DNA from: Anderseniella sp963787895
GTDB taxonomy: Bacteria; Pseudomonadota; Alphaproteobacteria; Rhizobiales; Aestuariivirgaceae
Assembly: GCA_963787895.1 (NCBI GenBank)
Contig: CAWBEX010000004.1
Span: 1-64,000, forward strand
Length of the DNA: 64,000 nt
Reading direction: 5' to 3'
Both the position numbers and the translations under genes were made by a program. Every line of letters begins with the position of its first letter. Positions within the stretch are counted from its first letter, which is position 1. This document shows, piece by piece, positions 7,946 through 16,503 of this stretch. The notes under the pieces are model-generated. The model did no database searches. It was not told the DNA's origin and saw nothing but the letters and a program-made list of their open reading frames with translations.

Positions 7946-8293
7946 ATGCAGACATATCTTGGTGACAGGAAGAAAAAGGGTGATGACGGAAAAGGCGGAA
8001 GCCAGACCGGCGTAATTGCGCGTACCCAGCCGAAAACCAAGAAACCAAGTTTGTACAAAGTACTGCTGTTGAATGATGATTACACGCCAATGGAATTCGT
8101 GGTGCATGTTCTGGAGCAGTTTTTTGGCAAGAGCCGCGAAGAGGCAACCGTGATCATGCTGCATGTGCATCAAAAGGGGGTGGGTGTATGTGGTGTATAC
8201 ACCTATGAGATCGCCGAGACCAAAGTGACGCAAGTCATGGATTTTGCCCGGCAGCACTCGCATCCGCTGCAGTGCACCATGGAAAAGGAATAG
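7946..8293 (+). CDS. clpS: ATP-dependent Clp protease adaptor ClpS
   Basis: Adaptor that binds N-degron substrates and delivers them to ClpA. The core is unmistakable: YKVLLLNDDYTPMEFVV, then the metal- and substrate-pocket histidine region MLHVHQKGVGVCG, and a C-terminal end HPLQCTMEKE. A flexible, charged N-terminal tail (about 25 residues) is normal for the family. I chose ATG 7946 (115 residues); an in-frame GTG at 7913 would add 11 residues of unconvincing sequence. clpA follows nine bases later, so the adaptor and its unfoldase are co-transcribed. Confidence 0.93.
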   Translation: MQTYLGDRKKKGDDGKGGSQTGVIARTQPKTKKPSLYKVLLLNDDYTPMEFVVHVLEQFFGKSREEATVIMLHVHQKGVGVCGVYTYEIAETKVTQVMDFARQHSHPLQCTMEKE

Positions 8294-8302
8294 GAGCCCC
8301 TC

Positions 8303-10765
8303 GTGCCAACATTCTCAAGAAGCCTGGAACAGGCGCTGCACCGTGCTCTGGCGCTGGCCAGTGACCGCACCCACGAGTACGCAACACTGGAGCACCTCTT
8401 GTTGGCCCTGGTGGATGACAAGGATGCTGCGTCGGTAATGCGGGCGTGCGGCGTGGATATCGAACAGTTGCGCCGCAACCTTGAAACATATGTGGACAAT
8501 GATCTCGCCAGCCTGGTTTTGACCAATGGCGATGACGCAAAGCCAACCGCCGGTTTCCAGCGAGTAATCCAGCGTGCCGTTATTCATGTGCAGTCGTCTG
8601 GCCGCGAAGAGGTGACAGGTGCGAACGTTCTGGTTGCCATTTTTGCCGAACGTGAAAGCCATGCAGCATACTTCCTGCAAGAGCAGGACATGACGCGCTA
8701 TGACGCGGTAAACTTCATTTCCCACGGTATCGCCAAGAAGCCGAGCCTCTCGGAAGGCAGGTCGGTTCAAGGTGCCGATCAGCATGATGACAATGATGAC
8801 AACGATGATTCCAGCGACACTGAGAAGTCAGGTGACGCGCTGGACAGTTTCTGCATCAACCTCAACCAGAAGGCACTGGATGGCAAGATCGACCCGTTGA
8901 TCGGGCGTGAGGCCGAGGTAAACCGCACTATCCAGGTGCTGTGCCGCCGGTCGAAGAACAACCCGTTGTTCGTTGGTGACCCTGGTGTTGGCAAGACGGC
9001 AATCGCTGAAGGGCTGGCACGCAAGATCATCAAGGGTGAGGTGCCCGAAGTGTTGGCCGACTGCACCATATTCCAGCTTGATATGGGGGTGCTGCTGGCT
9101 GGCACGCGCTATCGCGGCGATTTTGAAGAACGGCTCAAGGCTGTCGTGAAAGAGATCGAGGAATATGATGGTGCCATCATGTTCATCGACGAAATTCATA
9201 CCGTCATTGGCGCTGGCGCCACTTCGGGCGGAGCCATGGACGCATCAAACCTGCTGAAGCCGGCGCTGTCTTCCGGCAATTTGCGGTGTATCGGTTCCAC
9301 GACCTACAAGGAATACCGGCAGCACTTCGAAAAGGACCGGGCGCTGGTTCGCCGGTTCCAGAAGATTGATGTGAAGGAACCTTCTGTGCCGGATGCAATT
9401 GCCATCCTGACCGGACTGAAGCCGTATTTTGAAGAGTTCCACAAGGTGTCGTACACCAATGATGCCATCAAGTCGGCGGTTGAACTGTCCAGCCGTTACA
9501 TCAACGACCGTAAACTTCCGGACAAGGCAATCGACGTCATTGATGAAACCGGAGCGTCGCAGATGCTGCTGCCGGAAGGCAAACGGAAGAAGGTAATCGA
9601 CGTCAAGGACATCGAGGATGTCATCGCCACGATGGCGCGCATTCCTCCCAAGTCGGTATCCAAGTCTGATCAGGAACTGTTGAAGGACATGGACACCGAA
9701 CTCAAGCGGGTGGTGTTCGGTCAGGACGAAGCGATCAGTGCGTTGTCCTCGGCAATCAAGCTTTCCCGTGCAGGGCTGCGTGAACCGGACAAGCCGATCG
9801 GGTGTTACCTGTTCTCCGGTCCCACCGGCGTCGGCAAGACCGAAGTGGCAAAACAGCTGGCATCAGTGCTGGGTGTGGAAATGCTCCGGTTCGACATGTC
9901 GGAATACATGGAGCGCCACTCGGTTTCACGGCTGATCGGTGCGCCTCCCGGCTATGTCGGGTTTGACCAGGGCGGCCTTCTGACTGACGGTGTTGACCAG
10001 AACCCGCATTGCGTGTTGCTGCTCGACGAGATCGAGAAGGCACATCCAGATCTGTTCAATATCCTGTTGCAGGTCATGGACCACGGCAAGCTGACCGATC
10101 ACAACGGCAAGTCGATTGATTTCCGCAATGTGATCTTGATCATGACCACGAACGCTGGCGCTGCTGACCTGGCCAAATCCGCATTCGGATTTACCCGTTC
10201 AAAGCGTGAAGGCGATGACAGCGAGGCCATCATCAAGATGTTCACGCCGGAGTTCCGCAACCGTCTGGATTCCATCATTCCATTCAGCCACCTACCACCA
10301 GAAGTGGTGCGCATGGTGGTGCAGAAGTTTGTGTTACAGCTTGAGGCTCAGCTTGGCGAACGGCAGATCAATATTGAGCTGTCGGACGATGCAGCCAATT
10401 GGCTGGCCAATGAAGGATACGATGAGCAGATGGGTGCACGTCCTCTGTCGCGCGTCATACAACGTTACATCAAACAGCCGCTTGCAGAGGAAGTGCTGTT
10501 TGGCAAGTTGATCAACGGCGGGACAGTGCGGGTGCTGCTGGGCAAGGACAATGAAGGCCTGAGTGAGCTGAAGTTCACCTATCTCAGCAAGGATCAGGAA
10601 AAAACGCTACCCAAGCCTGCGGAACGCAAGGCGTTGCCGGGCAAGAAAGACACAACTGCAAAGAAAGCGTCGAAGCCATCTGGCAAGTCGTCTCTGGCAT
10701 CCAAGGCCGGGCCGAAAAAGAAGCCTGGCGGGCCAACCAAGGGCCGTACTGCAAAGGTGAAATAA
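8303..10765 (+). CDS. clpA: ATP-dependent Clp protease ATP-binding subunit ClpA
   Basis: AAA+ unfoldase that feeds substrates into ClpP. In order: the N-terminal ClpS-binding repeat domain (residues 1-150), an acidic spacer (about 158-172), the first AAA module with Walker A GDPGVGKT at 225-232 and Walker B IMFIDEIH, and a second AAA module with GPTGVGKT near 506 and LLLDEIEKAH. The segment SAFGFTRS probably holds the ClpP-contacting loop (FGF in place of IGL). The 820-residue length exceeds E. coli ClpA (758) because of a Lys/Pro/Ser-rich tail of about 55 residues. The start is GTG 8303, with TAGGAG ten bases before it. The gene sits directly behind clpS. Confidence 0.96.
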   Translation: MPTFSRSLEQALHRALALASDRTHEYATLEHLLLALVDDKDAASVMRACGVDIEQLRRNLETYVDNDLASLVLTNGDDAKPTAGFQRVIQRAVIHVQSSGREEVTGANVLVAIFAERESHAAYFLQEQDMTRYDAVNFISHGIAKKPSLSEGRSVQGADQHDDNDDNDDSSDTEKSGDALDSFCINLNQKALDGKIDPLIGREAEVNRTIQVLCRRSKNNPLFVGDPGVGKTAIAEGLARKIIKGEVPEVLADCTIFQLDMGVLLAGTRYRGDFEERLKAVVKEIEEYDGAIMFIDEIHTVIGAGATSGGAMDASNLLKPALSSGNLRCIGSTTYKEYRQHFEKDRALVRRFQKIDVKEPSVPDAIAILTGLKPYFEEFHKVSYTNDAIKSAVELSSRYINDRKLPDKAIDVIDETGASQMLLPEGKRKKVIDVKDIEDVIATMARIPPKSVSKSDQELLKDMDTELKRVVFGQDEAISALSSAIKLSRAGLREPDKPIGCYLFSGPTGVGKTEVAKQLASVLGVEMLRFDMSEYMERHSVSRLIGAPPGYVGFDQGGLLTDGVDQNPHCVLLLDEIEKAHPDLFNILLQVMDHGKLTDHNGKSIDFRNVILIMTTNAGAADLAKSAFGFTRSKREGDDSEAIIKMFTPEFRNRLDSIIPFSHLPPEVVRMVVQKFVLQLEAQLGERQINIELSDDAANWLANEGYDEQMGARPLSRVIQRYIKQPLAEEVLFGKLINGGTVRVLLGKDNEGLSELKFTYLSKDQEKTLPKPAERKALPGKKDTTAKKASKPSGKSSLASKAGPKKKPGGPTKGRTAKVK

Positions 10766-10793
10766 ACTTCGCACTGTATCGATGGTTACAAAG

Positions 10794-10825
10794 CGCCGGA
10801 CCTGTGCAAGGGTCCGGCGTTTTTT
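10794..10825 (+). terminator. Rho-independent terminator of clpS-clpA
   Basis: CGCCGGACC and GGTCCGGCG form a perfect nine-base stem with an eight-base loop, followed by six Ts. It lies 28 bases after the clpA stop. Confidence 0.9.
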
Positions 10826-10887
10826 GCATGAACACCATGCGGCAATCCCGGTTGCATGTTGGTCGCTCCACGAGATAGCGGTACTGG

Positions 10888-11646
10888 ATGGCTGACGGGG
10901 TGATGGATACTGAAGAACAATATGACTGGCGCGGATTTGCCGGCGGCATGCGTGCGGCATTATCGTTGCCCGGGTTCGTCATGTCCTGTTCCTTCATCGG
11001 CTTTGGTGCGCTCATTCATGATGTTGGCTTTCCGCTGCTGGCAGGCGCGCTCACCACGGTAATCATCTGGGCGCTGCCGGGGCAGGTGCTGTTCGTGACC
11101 ATGTGGCAGGCTGATGCGAGTTTGCCGCTGATCGCTGCTGCAGTTTCACTCACGGCGGTGCGTTTGCTGCCCATGACTATTGCGGTGCTGGGGCAGGTGC
11201 GCCTGGTTAGTGCAGCCCGCTGGCCGGAGTTTGTGCTGTCCTATTTCACGGCTGTGACGGTATGGGTGTTGTCCGTGACATCGCTGTCCAATGTGCCTCG
11301 TCCGCAACAACTTCCGTGGCTCGTTGGAGTGGGGGCGACATTGATGGGGTTGATGATGGTCGTGGTGCCTGTCGGCTACGTGCTGGCCGATGCCCTGCCA
11401 TCATCGCTTGCGGCAGGCATGGTATTTTTCACGCCGTCGTTCTTTCTGTTGTCATTGGTGGCAAGCGCCAGGTGGCGGTTCGACTATGCTGCCATCGCGT
11501 TTGGCTCTGCGGCCTTGCCGCTGGCCCATCAATTCGCGCCGGAATTTGACCTTATGCTGGCTGGTGTGGGCGGTGGCACGCTGGCGTTCCTGTTGTTCAG
11601 GCCGCGGCGCAAGGGCTTGCTGTCAAGGGGCGAACCGCATGAATGA
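10888..11646 (+). CDS. azlC: AzlC-family amino-acid exporter, large subunit
   Basis: Inner-membrane protein of the AzlC/YgaZ family, which with a small AzlD/YgaH partner exports branched-chain amino acids or analogues. The 252 residues contain several hydrophobic helices. The family's early segment FAGGMRAALSLPGFVMS is followed by GFGALIHDVGFPL. ATG 10888 is used here; ATG 10903 is an equally plausible start. The next gene, the AzlD partner, overlaps by eight bases. The exported compound cannot be told from sequence. Confidence 0.87.
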   Translation: MADGVMDTEEQYDWRGFAGGMRAALSLPGFVMSCSFIGFGALIHDVGFPLLAGALTTVIIWALPGQVLFVTMWQADASLPLIAAAVSLTAVRLLPMTIAVLGQVRLVSAARWPEFVLSYFTAVTVWVLSVTSLSNVPRPQQLPWLVGVGATLMGLMMVVVPVGYVLADALPSSLAAGMVFFTPSFFLLSLVASARWRFDYAAIAFGSAALPLAHQFAPEFDLMLAGVGGGTLAFLLFRPRRKGLLSRGEPHE

Positions 11647-11974
11647 CATGGCCTGGATCATCGCCTGCATGATTCTTGCGGGAACCGCAGTCACCTATTT
11701 GTGGCGGTTCCTCGCCGTGGTGGCAGTGACACGTATCGATGCAGAAAGCGATGTGCTTCTGTGGGTGAGGGCGGTGTCCACTGCATTGGTGGCGGCACTG
11801 GTCATGCGCATGGTGTTGGTGCCGTCAGGCGTGCTGGCTGACGTTCCACTTGCTATCAGGTTGGCCGCAACGGCAATCGGCCTGGCCGTATTCTACGCGG
11901 CAGCGAAGAACACTAATCTCGGCACATTCGCGGCGGTCATCGCGTTGACGCTGTCTTATGTTGTGCTGGGGTGA
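11639..11974 (+). CDS. azlD: AzlD-family amino-acid exporter, small subunit
   Basis: A 111-residue membrane protein with about three to four hydrophobic helices, the usual size of AzlD/YgaH. ATG 11639 overlaps the end of azlC, indicating translational coupling and a stoichiometric pair. The segment GTAVTYLWRFLAV is typical of the family start. A longer frame extending upstream is only read-through inside azlC in another frame. Confidence 0.8.
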   Translation: MNDMAWIIACMILAGTAVTYLWRFLAVVAVTRIDAESDVLLWVRAVSTALVAALVMRMVLVPSGVLADVPLAIRLAATAIGLAVFYAAAKNTNLGTFAAVIALTLSYVVLG

Positions 11975-12432
11975 ATATGAACGCCTTGCGTTTCAGGAAA
12001 ATGACCAGGAACGATCTGCCTGCAGCACTGGAAGTGCGGTTGTCCACCGTTGAAAATGCAATCACCCTTGAGGAGATGGAACGCGACTATGGCGTGACAC
12101 CCGAAAAAATTGCGGCAGCGATGGACGTGAATGTGGCCGGGTGGTTATGCGAAGAAGAGCGGCAAGTACTGGGTTTTGCCATGGGCAACAGCGCCGACGG
12201 CGAGGTTCTTGTCGTCGCGGTCCATCCATCTGCGCAAGGCCGGGGGGTTGGTCAGGGTGTTCTCGGGCATGTTGCAGACTGGCTCTTCAACCAAGGACAT
12301 GGCAGGGTATGGTTGCTTTCCAGTCCTGATGCATCAATTCGTGCATACGGTTTTTATCGTCACCTGGGTTGGAGACCAACCGGTGAAATGCGCGGCGGCG
12401 ACGAAGTGCTTGAGTTGTTTCGGGATGTTTAG
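11971..12432 (+). CDS. GNAT-family N-acetyltransferase
   Basis: Acetyl-CoA-dependent acetyltransferase of about 153 residues. The acetyl-CoA-binding motif is visible as VVAVHPSAQGRGVGQGVLGH, and the C-terminal YGFYRHLGWRPTGE is a standard GNAT end. The first codon overlaps the azlD stop (GTGA), with ATG 11977 as an alternative. It is probably the third gene of the azlCD operon, so it could modify the exported amino acid, but that is speculation. It converges with, and overlaps by four bases, the HIT gene on the other strand. Confidence 0.85.
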   Translation: MNMNALRFRKMTRNDLPAALEVRLSTVENAITLEEMERDYGVTPEKIAAAMDVNVAGWLCEEERQVLGFAMGNSADGEVLVVAVHPSAQGRGVGQGVLGHVADWLFNQGHGRVWLLSSPDASIRAYGFYRHLGWRPTGEMRGGDEVLELFRDV

Positions 12433-12851
12433 CCCAGCGCCTTGCGCCATTTTTCGGCCAGGTCTTTCAGCTCATCCAGGTCGGCCATGTCGCCAGTGTG
12501 GGGCCTGAGCTTCACGCCTTCATGGCGCGGAATGACATGCACATGGGTGTGGAACACCACCTGACCGCCAGCACTTTCGTTGAACTGCTGGATAGTCACG
12601 CCATCGGCGCCGAACGCTTGTGTTGCCGCTTGGGCAAGCTTCTGGACCGTGGCGTAGACGGCAGCGAGATCATCGGCCGCGATATCCATGATGTTGCGCG
12701 ATGCCGCCTTGGGGATCACCAGCGCATGACCGTCCGCACGTGGCATGATGTCCATGATGGCGATGGTCTTGTCGTCTTCGTAGATATTGTGGGCGGGCAA
12801 CTCTCCGCGCAGGATTTTCGCAAAAACGTTCTGGTCGTCGTAGGTGGTCAT
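12429..12851 (-). CDS. HIT-family nucleotide-binding hydrolase
   Basis: Histidine-triad protein of 140 residues that hydrolyses nucleotide phosphoramidates or dinucleoside polyphosphates. The catalytic triad appears as HTHVHVIPR near residues 95-103. The N-terminal motif VFAKILRGELPAHNIYEDD and GHALVIPK are standard. ATG 12851 was chosen over an upstream TTG/GTG because it fits family starts. It is the last gene of a minus-strand run (RidA, GDPD, FemAB-like, HIT) that I recognise from other alphaproteobacteria. Confidence 0.92.
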   Translation of the reverse strand: MTTYDDQNVFAKILRGELPAHNIYEDDKTIAIMDIMPRADGHALVIPKAASRNIMDIAADDLAAVYATVQKLAQAATQAFGADGVTIQQFNESAGGQVVFHTHVHVIPRHEGVKLRPHTGDMADLDELKDLAEKWRKALG

Positions 12852-12912
12852 GGGCTGTCTCGCTGGATTGGTTGCCCCATGACTAGCGCAAACCCATGGC
12901 AGCGCCAACCCC

Positions 12913-14115
12913 TCAAAATTCCCCGCCCATGTCCCGCTCTGCCGCCTTTCTGAACGGTGAATGGTGTTCCTCGATCAGTTTGTTGTCCCGCGCAACGGCC
13001 TTGCGCTCCATCTCCAGATAGTCCGCCACGGCGGCATGAAGGCGCGGGTCGAGAATGTGATGCACCGATCTGGTGGCTACAGGCAGGTATCCGCGCGCCA
13101 GTTTGTGCGGGCCCTGGGCACCAGCTTCAACGCGTTTCAGGCTGCGTGAAATCGCAAACTCGATTGCCTGATAGTAGCACACCTCAAAGTGCAGGCAGTC
13201 GTGATACTCCACGCAACCCCAGTTGCGCCCGTACAGCGCATCGCCGCCAATGAAGTTGATGGCCCCGGCGATCCAGCGGCCATTGTTGCGCACCATCACC
13301 AGCAGGATGTCTTCTGCCATCGCTTCGCCGGCCATTGAAAAGAACTCACGCGTAAGGTAGGGCGTGCCCCATTTGCGCGCGCCGGTGTTCATGTAGAAAT
13401 CGAAAAAGTGGTCCCAATGAGCTTCGGTTATCTCGGCTCCGGTCAGAGCATGAATCTCCAGTCCAGCCTTGTGAACTGATTCACGCTCCTTGCGAATGTT
13501 CTTCCGCTTGCGCGAAGAAAGCGCGTCAAGAAACTGATCAAACGATGAAAAGCCCTCATTGTGCCAGTGGAACTGTGTGTCATTGCGCTGCAGCCACCCA
13601 AGTTTACCGAAGTCGTCGTACTCGTCCTGATCGACAAACGTCATGTGAACCGATGAGGCGCCAAGTTGTTCTGCCAGTTGGTGTGTGGCGTCCGACATGG
13701 CAGCACGGCACTGGCTCAGGCTTGCTTTTTCAGCGGCCAGAACACGCGGCCCGGTGGCGGGGGTGAACGGCACGCAGATCTGAAGTTTGGGGTAATACCG
13801 TCCTCCTGCGCGCTGTATGGCTTCGGCCCAGGAATAGTCGAAAACATACTCACCCTGGGAATGGTTTTTCAGGTAGCACGGCATGACAGCCAGTGTGGCG
13901 CCATCCTCGCCGCACAGTTGCATGTGCTGGCCCAGCCAGCCGGTCTCGGCAACTGCCGAGCCAGATGCCTCCAATGCAGCCAGAAATGCATGCCGCAGGA
14001 ACGGGTTGTAGGCACGCCATGGCGGATTGGCACAGGCATCCCACGCGCGCGCATCTATTTCGCTGATGGAGCGGTGCACCTGGATTGTGAACTGGTCTTT
14101 GGCGTTGCTGCTCAT
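12913..14115 (-). CDS. FemAB-like / DUF482 acyltransferase-fold protein
   Basis: A 400-residue cytoplasmic protein of the COG3146 (DUF482) group. The group has a double GNAT-like fold related to FemABX peptidyltransferases. Recognisable stretches are the KNHSQGEYVFDYSWAEA and LSSRKRKNIRKERE regions and the RNWGCVEYHDCLHFEVCYY region. The reaction of this group is not established; a role in aminoacyl or acyl transfer is inferred from the fold. Its ATG overlaps the GDPD stop (ATGA), so the two genes are translationally coupled. Confidence 0.8.
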   Translation of the reverse strand: MSSNAKDQFTIQVHRSISEIDARAWDACANPPWRAYNPFLRHAFLAALEASGSAVAETGWLGQHMQLCGEDGATLAVMPCYLKNHSQGEYVFDYSWAEAIQRAGGRYYPKLQICVPFTPATGPRVLAAEKASLSQCRAAMSDATHQLAEQLGASSVHMTFVDQDEYDDFGKLGWLQRNDTQFHWHNEGFSSFDQFLDALSSRKRKNIRKERESVHKAGLEIHALTGAEITEAHWDHFFDFYMNTGARKWGTPYLTREFFSMAGEAMAEDILLVMVRNNGRWIAGAINFIGGDALYGRNWGCVEYHDCLHFEVCYYQAIEFAISRSLKRVEAGAQGPHKLARGYLPVATRSVHHILDPRLHAAVADYLEMERKAVARDNKLIEEHHSPFRKAAERDMGGEF

Positions 14116-14885
14116 GGGGCTTTCGGCAGATAACCCTCAAACGTGACCTGGTCGCACCATCTTAGCGCATCCGAGGCTTGTTGTTCGGTTCTTGTGGTCC
14201 AGCAGATCAACGGCATATGGTTTTGCCGTGCCTGCCGCGATGCAGATGACGGCAGCCATTCACGCCAAAGCGAAAGAAAATCCGGCTTCGTAAGGTGCGT
14301 GTGGCTCAATTGCCTGAGCGACAGCCGCGTTTGAAGGGGCAGGATGTCATATTCCTGATCGGTGGCGCCATCTGCAACGATACCGCGCAGCAGGTGCGGC
14401 GCGTGCGCTGCGGCCCATGCGACAGGTACGGGATCAAACGACATGATGGCAGCAGGCCCGTTGTAGCTGGCAAGGACATCGCTCACCCGTTGCACAAGCC
14501 GCGTGTCGCCGTCCCAACGGCTCTTCAGTTCAATGACAAGACCGGCCTTGCCATTAACAAGGTCCAGCATCATGTCCAGCGTGGGAATTGTGCCTTGCCC
14601 CGCCTTGTAACCGATTTTGCTCAGCTGACTGGCGGTGTACGCGGATACATCGCCTTGCGCATGTGTCAGCCGCTCCAGGGTGTGGTCATGAAACACCATG
14701 GCCTCGCCATCGCGGGACAGTTGCAGGTCGCACTCAATGGCATAGCCGTGCTGCATTGCTGCCTGGAAGGCGGGCAGGGAGTTTTCCACGATTGCGCTGG
14801 CAGGGCTGTGCAGACCGCGATGCGCAATGGGCACCGCAGTCAGCCAGTCCAGCTTGGTGTTGTGAGGACGCCACACGGCGCGCAA
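14112..14885 (-). CDS. Glycerophosphodiester phosphodiesterase
   Basis: Cleaves glycerophosphodiesters to glycerol-3-phosphate and an alcohol, recycling phospholipid head groups. The GDPD motifs are complete: IAHRGLHS near residue 21, ENSLPAF, the metal-binding ECD in YAIECDLQLSRDG, and VFHDHTLERLT. The 257 residues are typical of the cytoplasmic UgpQ type, with no signal peptide. The start appears to be TTG 14885 (GTG 14876 is an alternative); no ATG exists before the first motif. It starts six bases after the RidA stop and overlaps the next gene. Confidence 0.9.
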   Translation of the reverse strand: MRAVWRPHNTKLDWLTAVPIAHRGLHSPASAIVENSLPAFQAAMQHGYAIECDLQLSRDGEAMVFHDHTLERLTHAQGDVSAYTASQLSKIGYKAGQGTIPTLDMMLDLVNGKAGLVIELKSRWDGDTRLVQRVSDVLASYNGPAAIMSFDPVPVAWAAAHAPHLLRGIVADGATDQEYDILPLQTRLSLRQLSHTHLTKPDFLSLWREWLPSSASRQARQNHMPLICWTTRTEQQASDALRWCDQVTFEGYLPKAP

Positions 14886-14891
14886 CTGCTG

Positions 14892-15356
14892 TTATTCGAT
14901 TTCTACAATAGCCTCGATTTCGACCGACAGATTTATAGGCAGCGAGCCCGCACCAACAGCAGAGCGCGCGTGCTTGCCCTTGTCGCCGAAAACCTCAACC
15001 ATCAAGTCAGAAGCGCCGTTGATTATCGCCGGCTGACCGCCGAAACCAGCTGCGCCATTGACGAAGCCGACCAGCTTGACGATGCGCTTTACCCGGTCCA
15101 GATCGCCGTCACATGCTTGTTTGACCTGGGCGATGATGTTGATTGCGCAAAGACGCGCAGCCTTGACGGCATCTTGCTCCGAGCATTCATTCGGTACGAT
15201 GCCCTTGTAGAGAAACTCCCCGTCCTTCAGCGGCACCTGGCCTGCGGTGAACACAAGGTTGCCAGTGCGCACCCATCCAACGTAGTTTGCAACCGGTGCT
15301 GCCGGTGTGGGGATATCAATGCCAAGTTCCTTGAGGCGATTGTCAATTTTGCCCAT
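14892..15356 (-). CDS. RidA-family protein (YjgF/UK114, long form)
   Basis: A 154-residue member of the RidA family, whose canonical members hydrolyse reactive enamine/imine intermediates. The conserved arginine lies in HARSAVGAGSLP, and the family's NLVFTAGQVPLKDG region is present. This longer subgroup (about 150 rather than 128 residues) has less certain deaminase activity. ATG 15356 is preceded by AGGAAGGAAAATCCT, a strong ribosome binding site; an upstream in-frame extension is rejected. It is the first gene of the RidA-GDPD-FemAB-HIT operon. Confidence 0.88.
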   Translation of the reverse strand: MGKIDNRLKELGIDIPTPAAPVANYVGWVRTGNLVFTAGQVPLKDGEFLYKGIVPNECSEQDAVKAARLCAINIIAQVKQACDGDLDRVKRIVKLVGFVNGAAGFGGQPAIINGASDLMVEVFGDKGKHARSAVGAGSLPINLSVEIEAIVEIE

Positions 15357-15511
15357 AGGATTTTCCTTCCTGTTCGTGTTGTGATTGATGGTGTGGCGGC
15401 AATCTATGCTGCCAGTTCTATATTGACCAGTCCTATCGGGCCCAAACAATCCTTGCGGTCAAGGCAGGCAACAAGCTAGTTTTCGGTTTCTCTGAAGGGG
15501 ACGGATTCTCT

Positions 15512-16468
15512 ATGACAAAAATCGTGTTTCTTGATCGCGGCACCTTCGCGCCTGAAGTTGAACTTATAAGGCCGGATGTGGAGCACGAATGGCTTGAGTT
15601 TGCCAATACCCCGGCGGACAAGATTGTTGAGCGGCTGGCTGGAGCCAAGGTTGCCATCACCAACAAGGTGCCGATCAGGCGTGATACGCTGGAGCAACTG
15701 CCGGACCTCAAGATGGTCTCTGTTGCGGCAACTGGCTACGACGTGATTGATGTAGCTGCCTGCCGCGATCACGGTGTGACTGTTTCCAATGTTCGCGGTT
15801 ATGCCGAGCACACTGTTCCCGAACATACGTTTGCGCTGATTTTTGCCTTGCGCCGCGGCATCGTCGGTTTCCGGCAGGATGTGATCGCCGGCAAATGGCA
15901 GCAGTCGGGTCAGTTCTGTTTCCATACACACCAGATCAAGGATCTTGCCGGTTCTACGATCGGCATCTTTGGCGAAGGCAATCTGGGCCAGGGTGTTGCG
16001 ACGATTGCCCGCTCGCTTGGCATGACGCCGTTGTTTGCCGCTCACAAGGGAGTTGATGGACTGGGGCCGCTCTACACTCCGTTTGACGAGGTGCTGGAGC
16101 GTGCAGATATCATCACCATGCACTGTCCGCTGATGCCCGCCACGCGCAACATGATTGCCATGCCGGAATTCCGGAAAATGAAGCAAAGACCATTTATCAT
16201 CAACACCGCTCGCGGCGGGCTGGTTGATGAGGCAGACCTTGTTGCTGCGCTTGACGAGGGGTTGATCAGTGGTATCGGTTTCGATGTACTGACCAAAGAG
16301 CCTCCGGCACCAGATCAGCCGCTGTTAAAGGTCCTCGACCGGCCCAACGTGATTGTTACGCCACATGTGGCATGGGCTAGCCTCGAGGCGCAGACTGAAT
16401 GCTGGCGCCAGACGGTTGACCATGTAAATGCCTTTTTCCAAGGGCAACCAAGGAACCTGATAACCTGA
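15512..16468 (+). CDS. D-2-hydroxyacid dehydrogenase (glycerate dehydrogenase-like)
   Basis: NAD(P)-dependent D-2-hydroxyacid dehydrogenase of 318 residues. The nucleotide-binding turn is G154-E-G156-N-L-G159. The catalytic arginine, glutamate and histidine are R234 (NTARGGLVDE), E263 (TKEPP) and H285 (TPHVAWAS). It most resembles hydroxypyruvate reductase/glycerate dehydrogenase, which would link it to serine or one-carbon metabolism, but related enzymes use other 2-oxoacids. The C-terminal ACT domain of SerA is absent. It is divergent from the RidA operon, with 155 bases between the starts. Confidence 0.88.
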   Translation: MTKIVFLDRGTFAPEVELIRPDVEHEWLEFANTPADKIVERLAGAKVAITNKVPIRRDTLEQLPDLKMVSVAATGYDVIDVAACRDHGVTVSNVRGYAEHTVPEHTFALIFALRRGIVGFRQDVIAGKWQQSGQFCFHTHQIKDLAGSTIGIFGEGNLGQGVATIARSLGMTPLFAAHKGVDGLGPLYTPFDEVLERADIITMHCPLMPATRNMIAMPEFRKMKQRPFIINTARGGLVDEADLVAALDEGLISGIGFDVLTKEPPAPDQPLLKVLDRPNVIVTPHVAWASLEAQTECWRQTVDHVNAFFQGQPRNLIT

Positions 16469-16503
16469 ATGAACTTTCAAACGTTGCATCATGGAGACGT
16501 AAT

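Noticed and set aside
14295..15479. Long plus-strand open frame (about 390 codons) opposite GDPD and RidA
   Set aside because: It lies antisense to two well-supported genes and its product has no family character; it is a by-product of GC-rich codon use.
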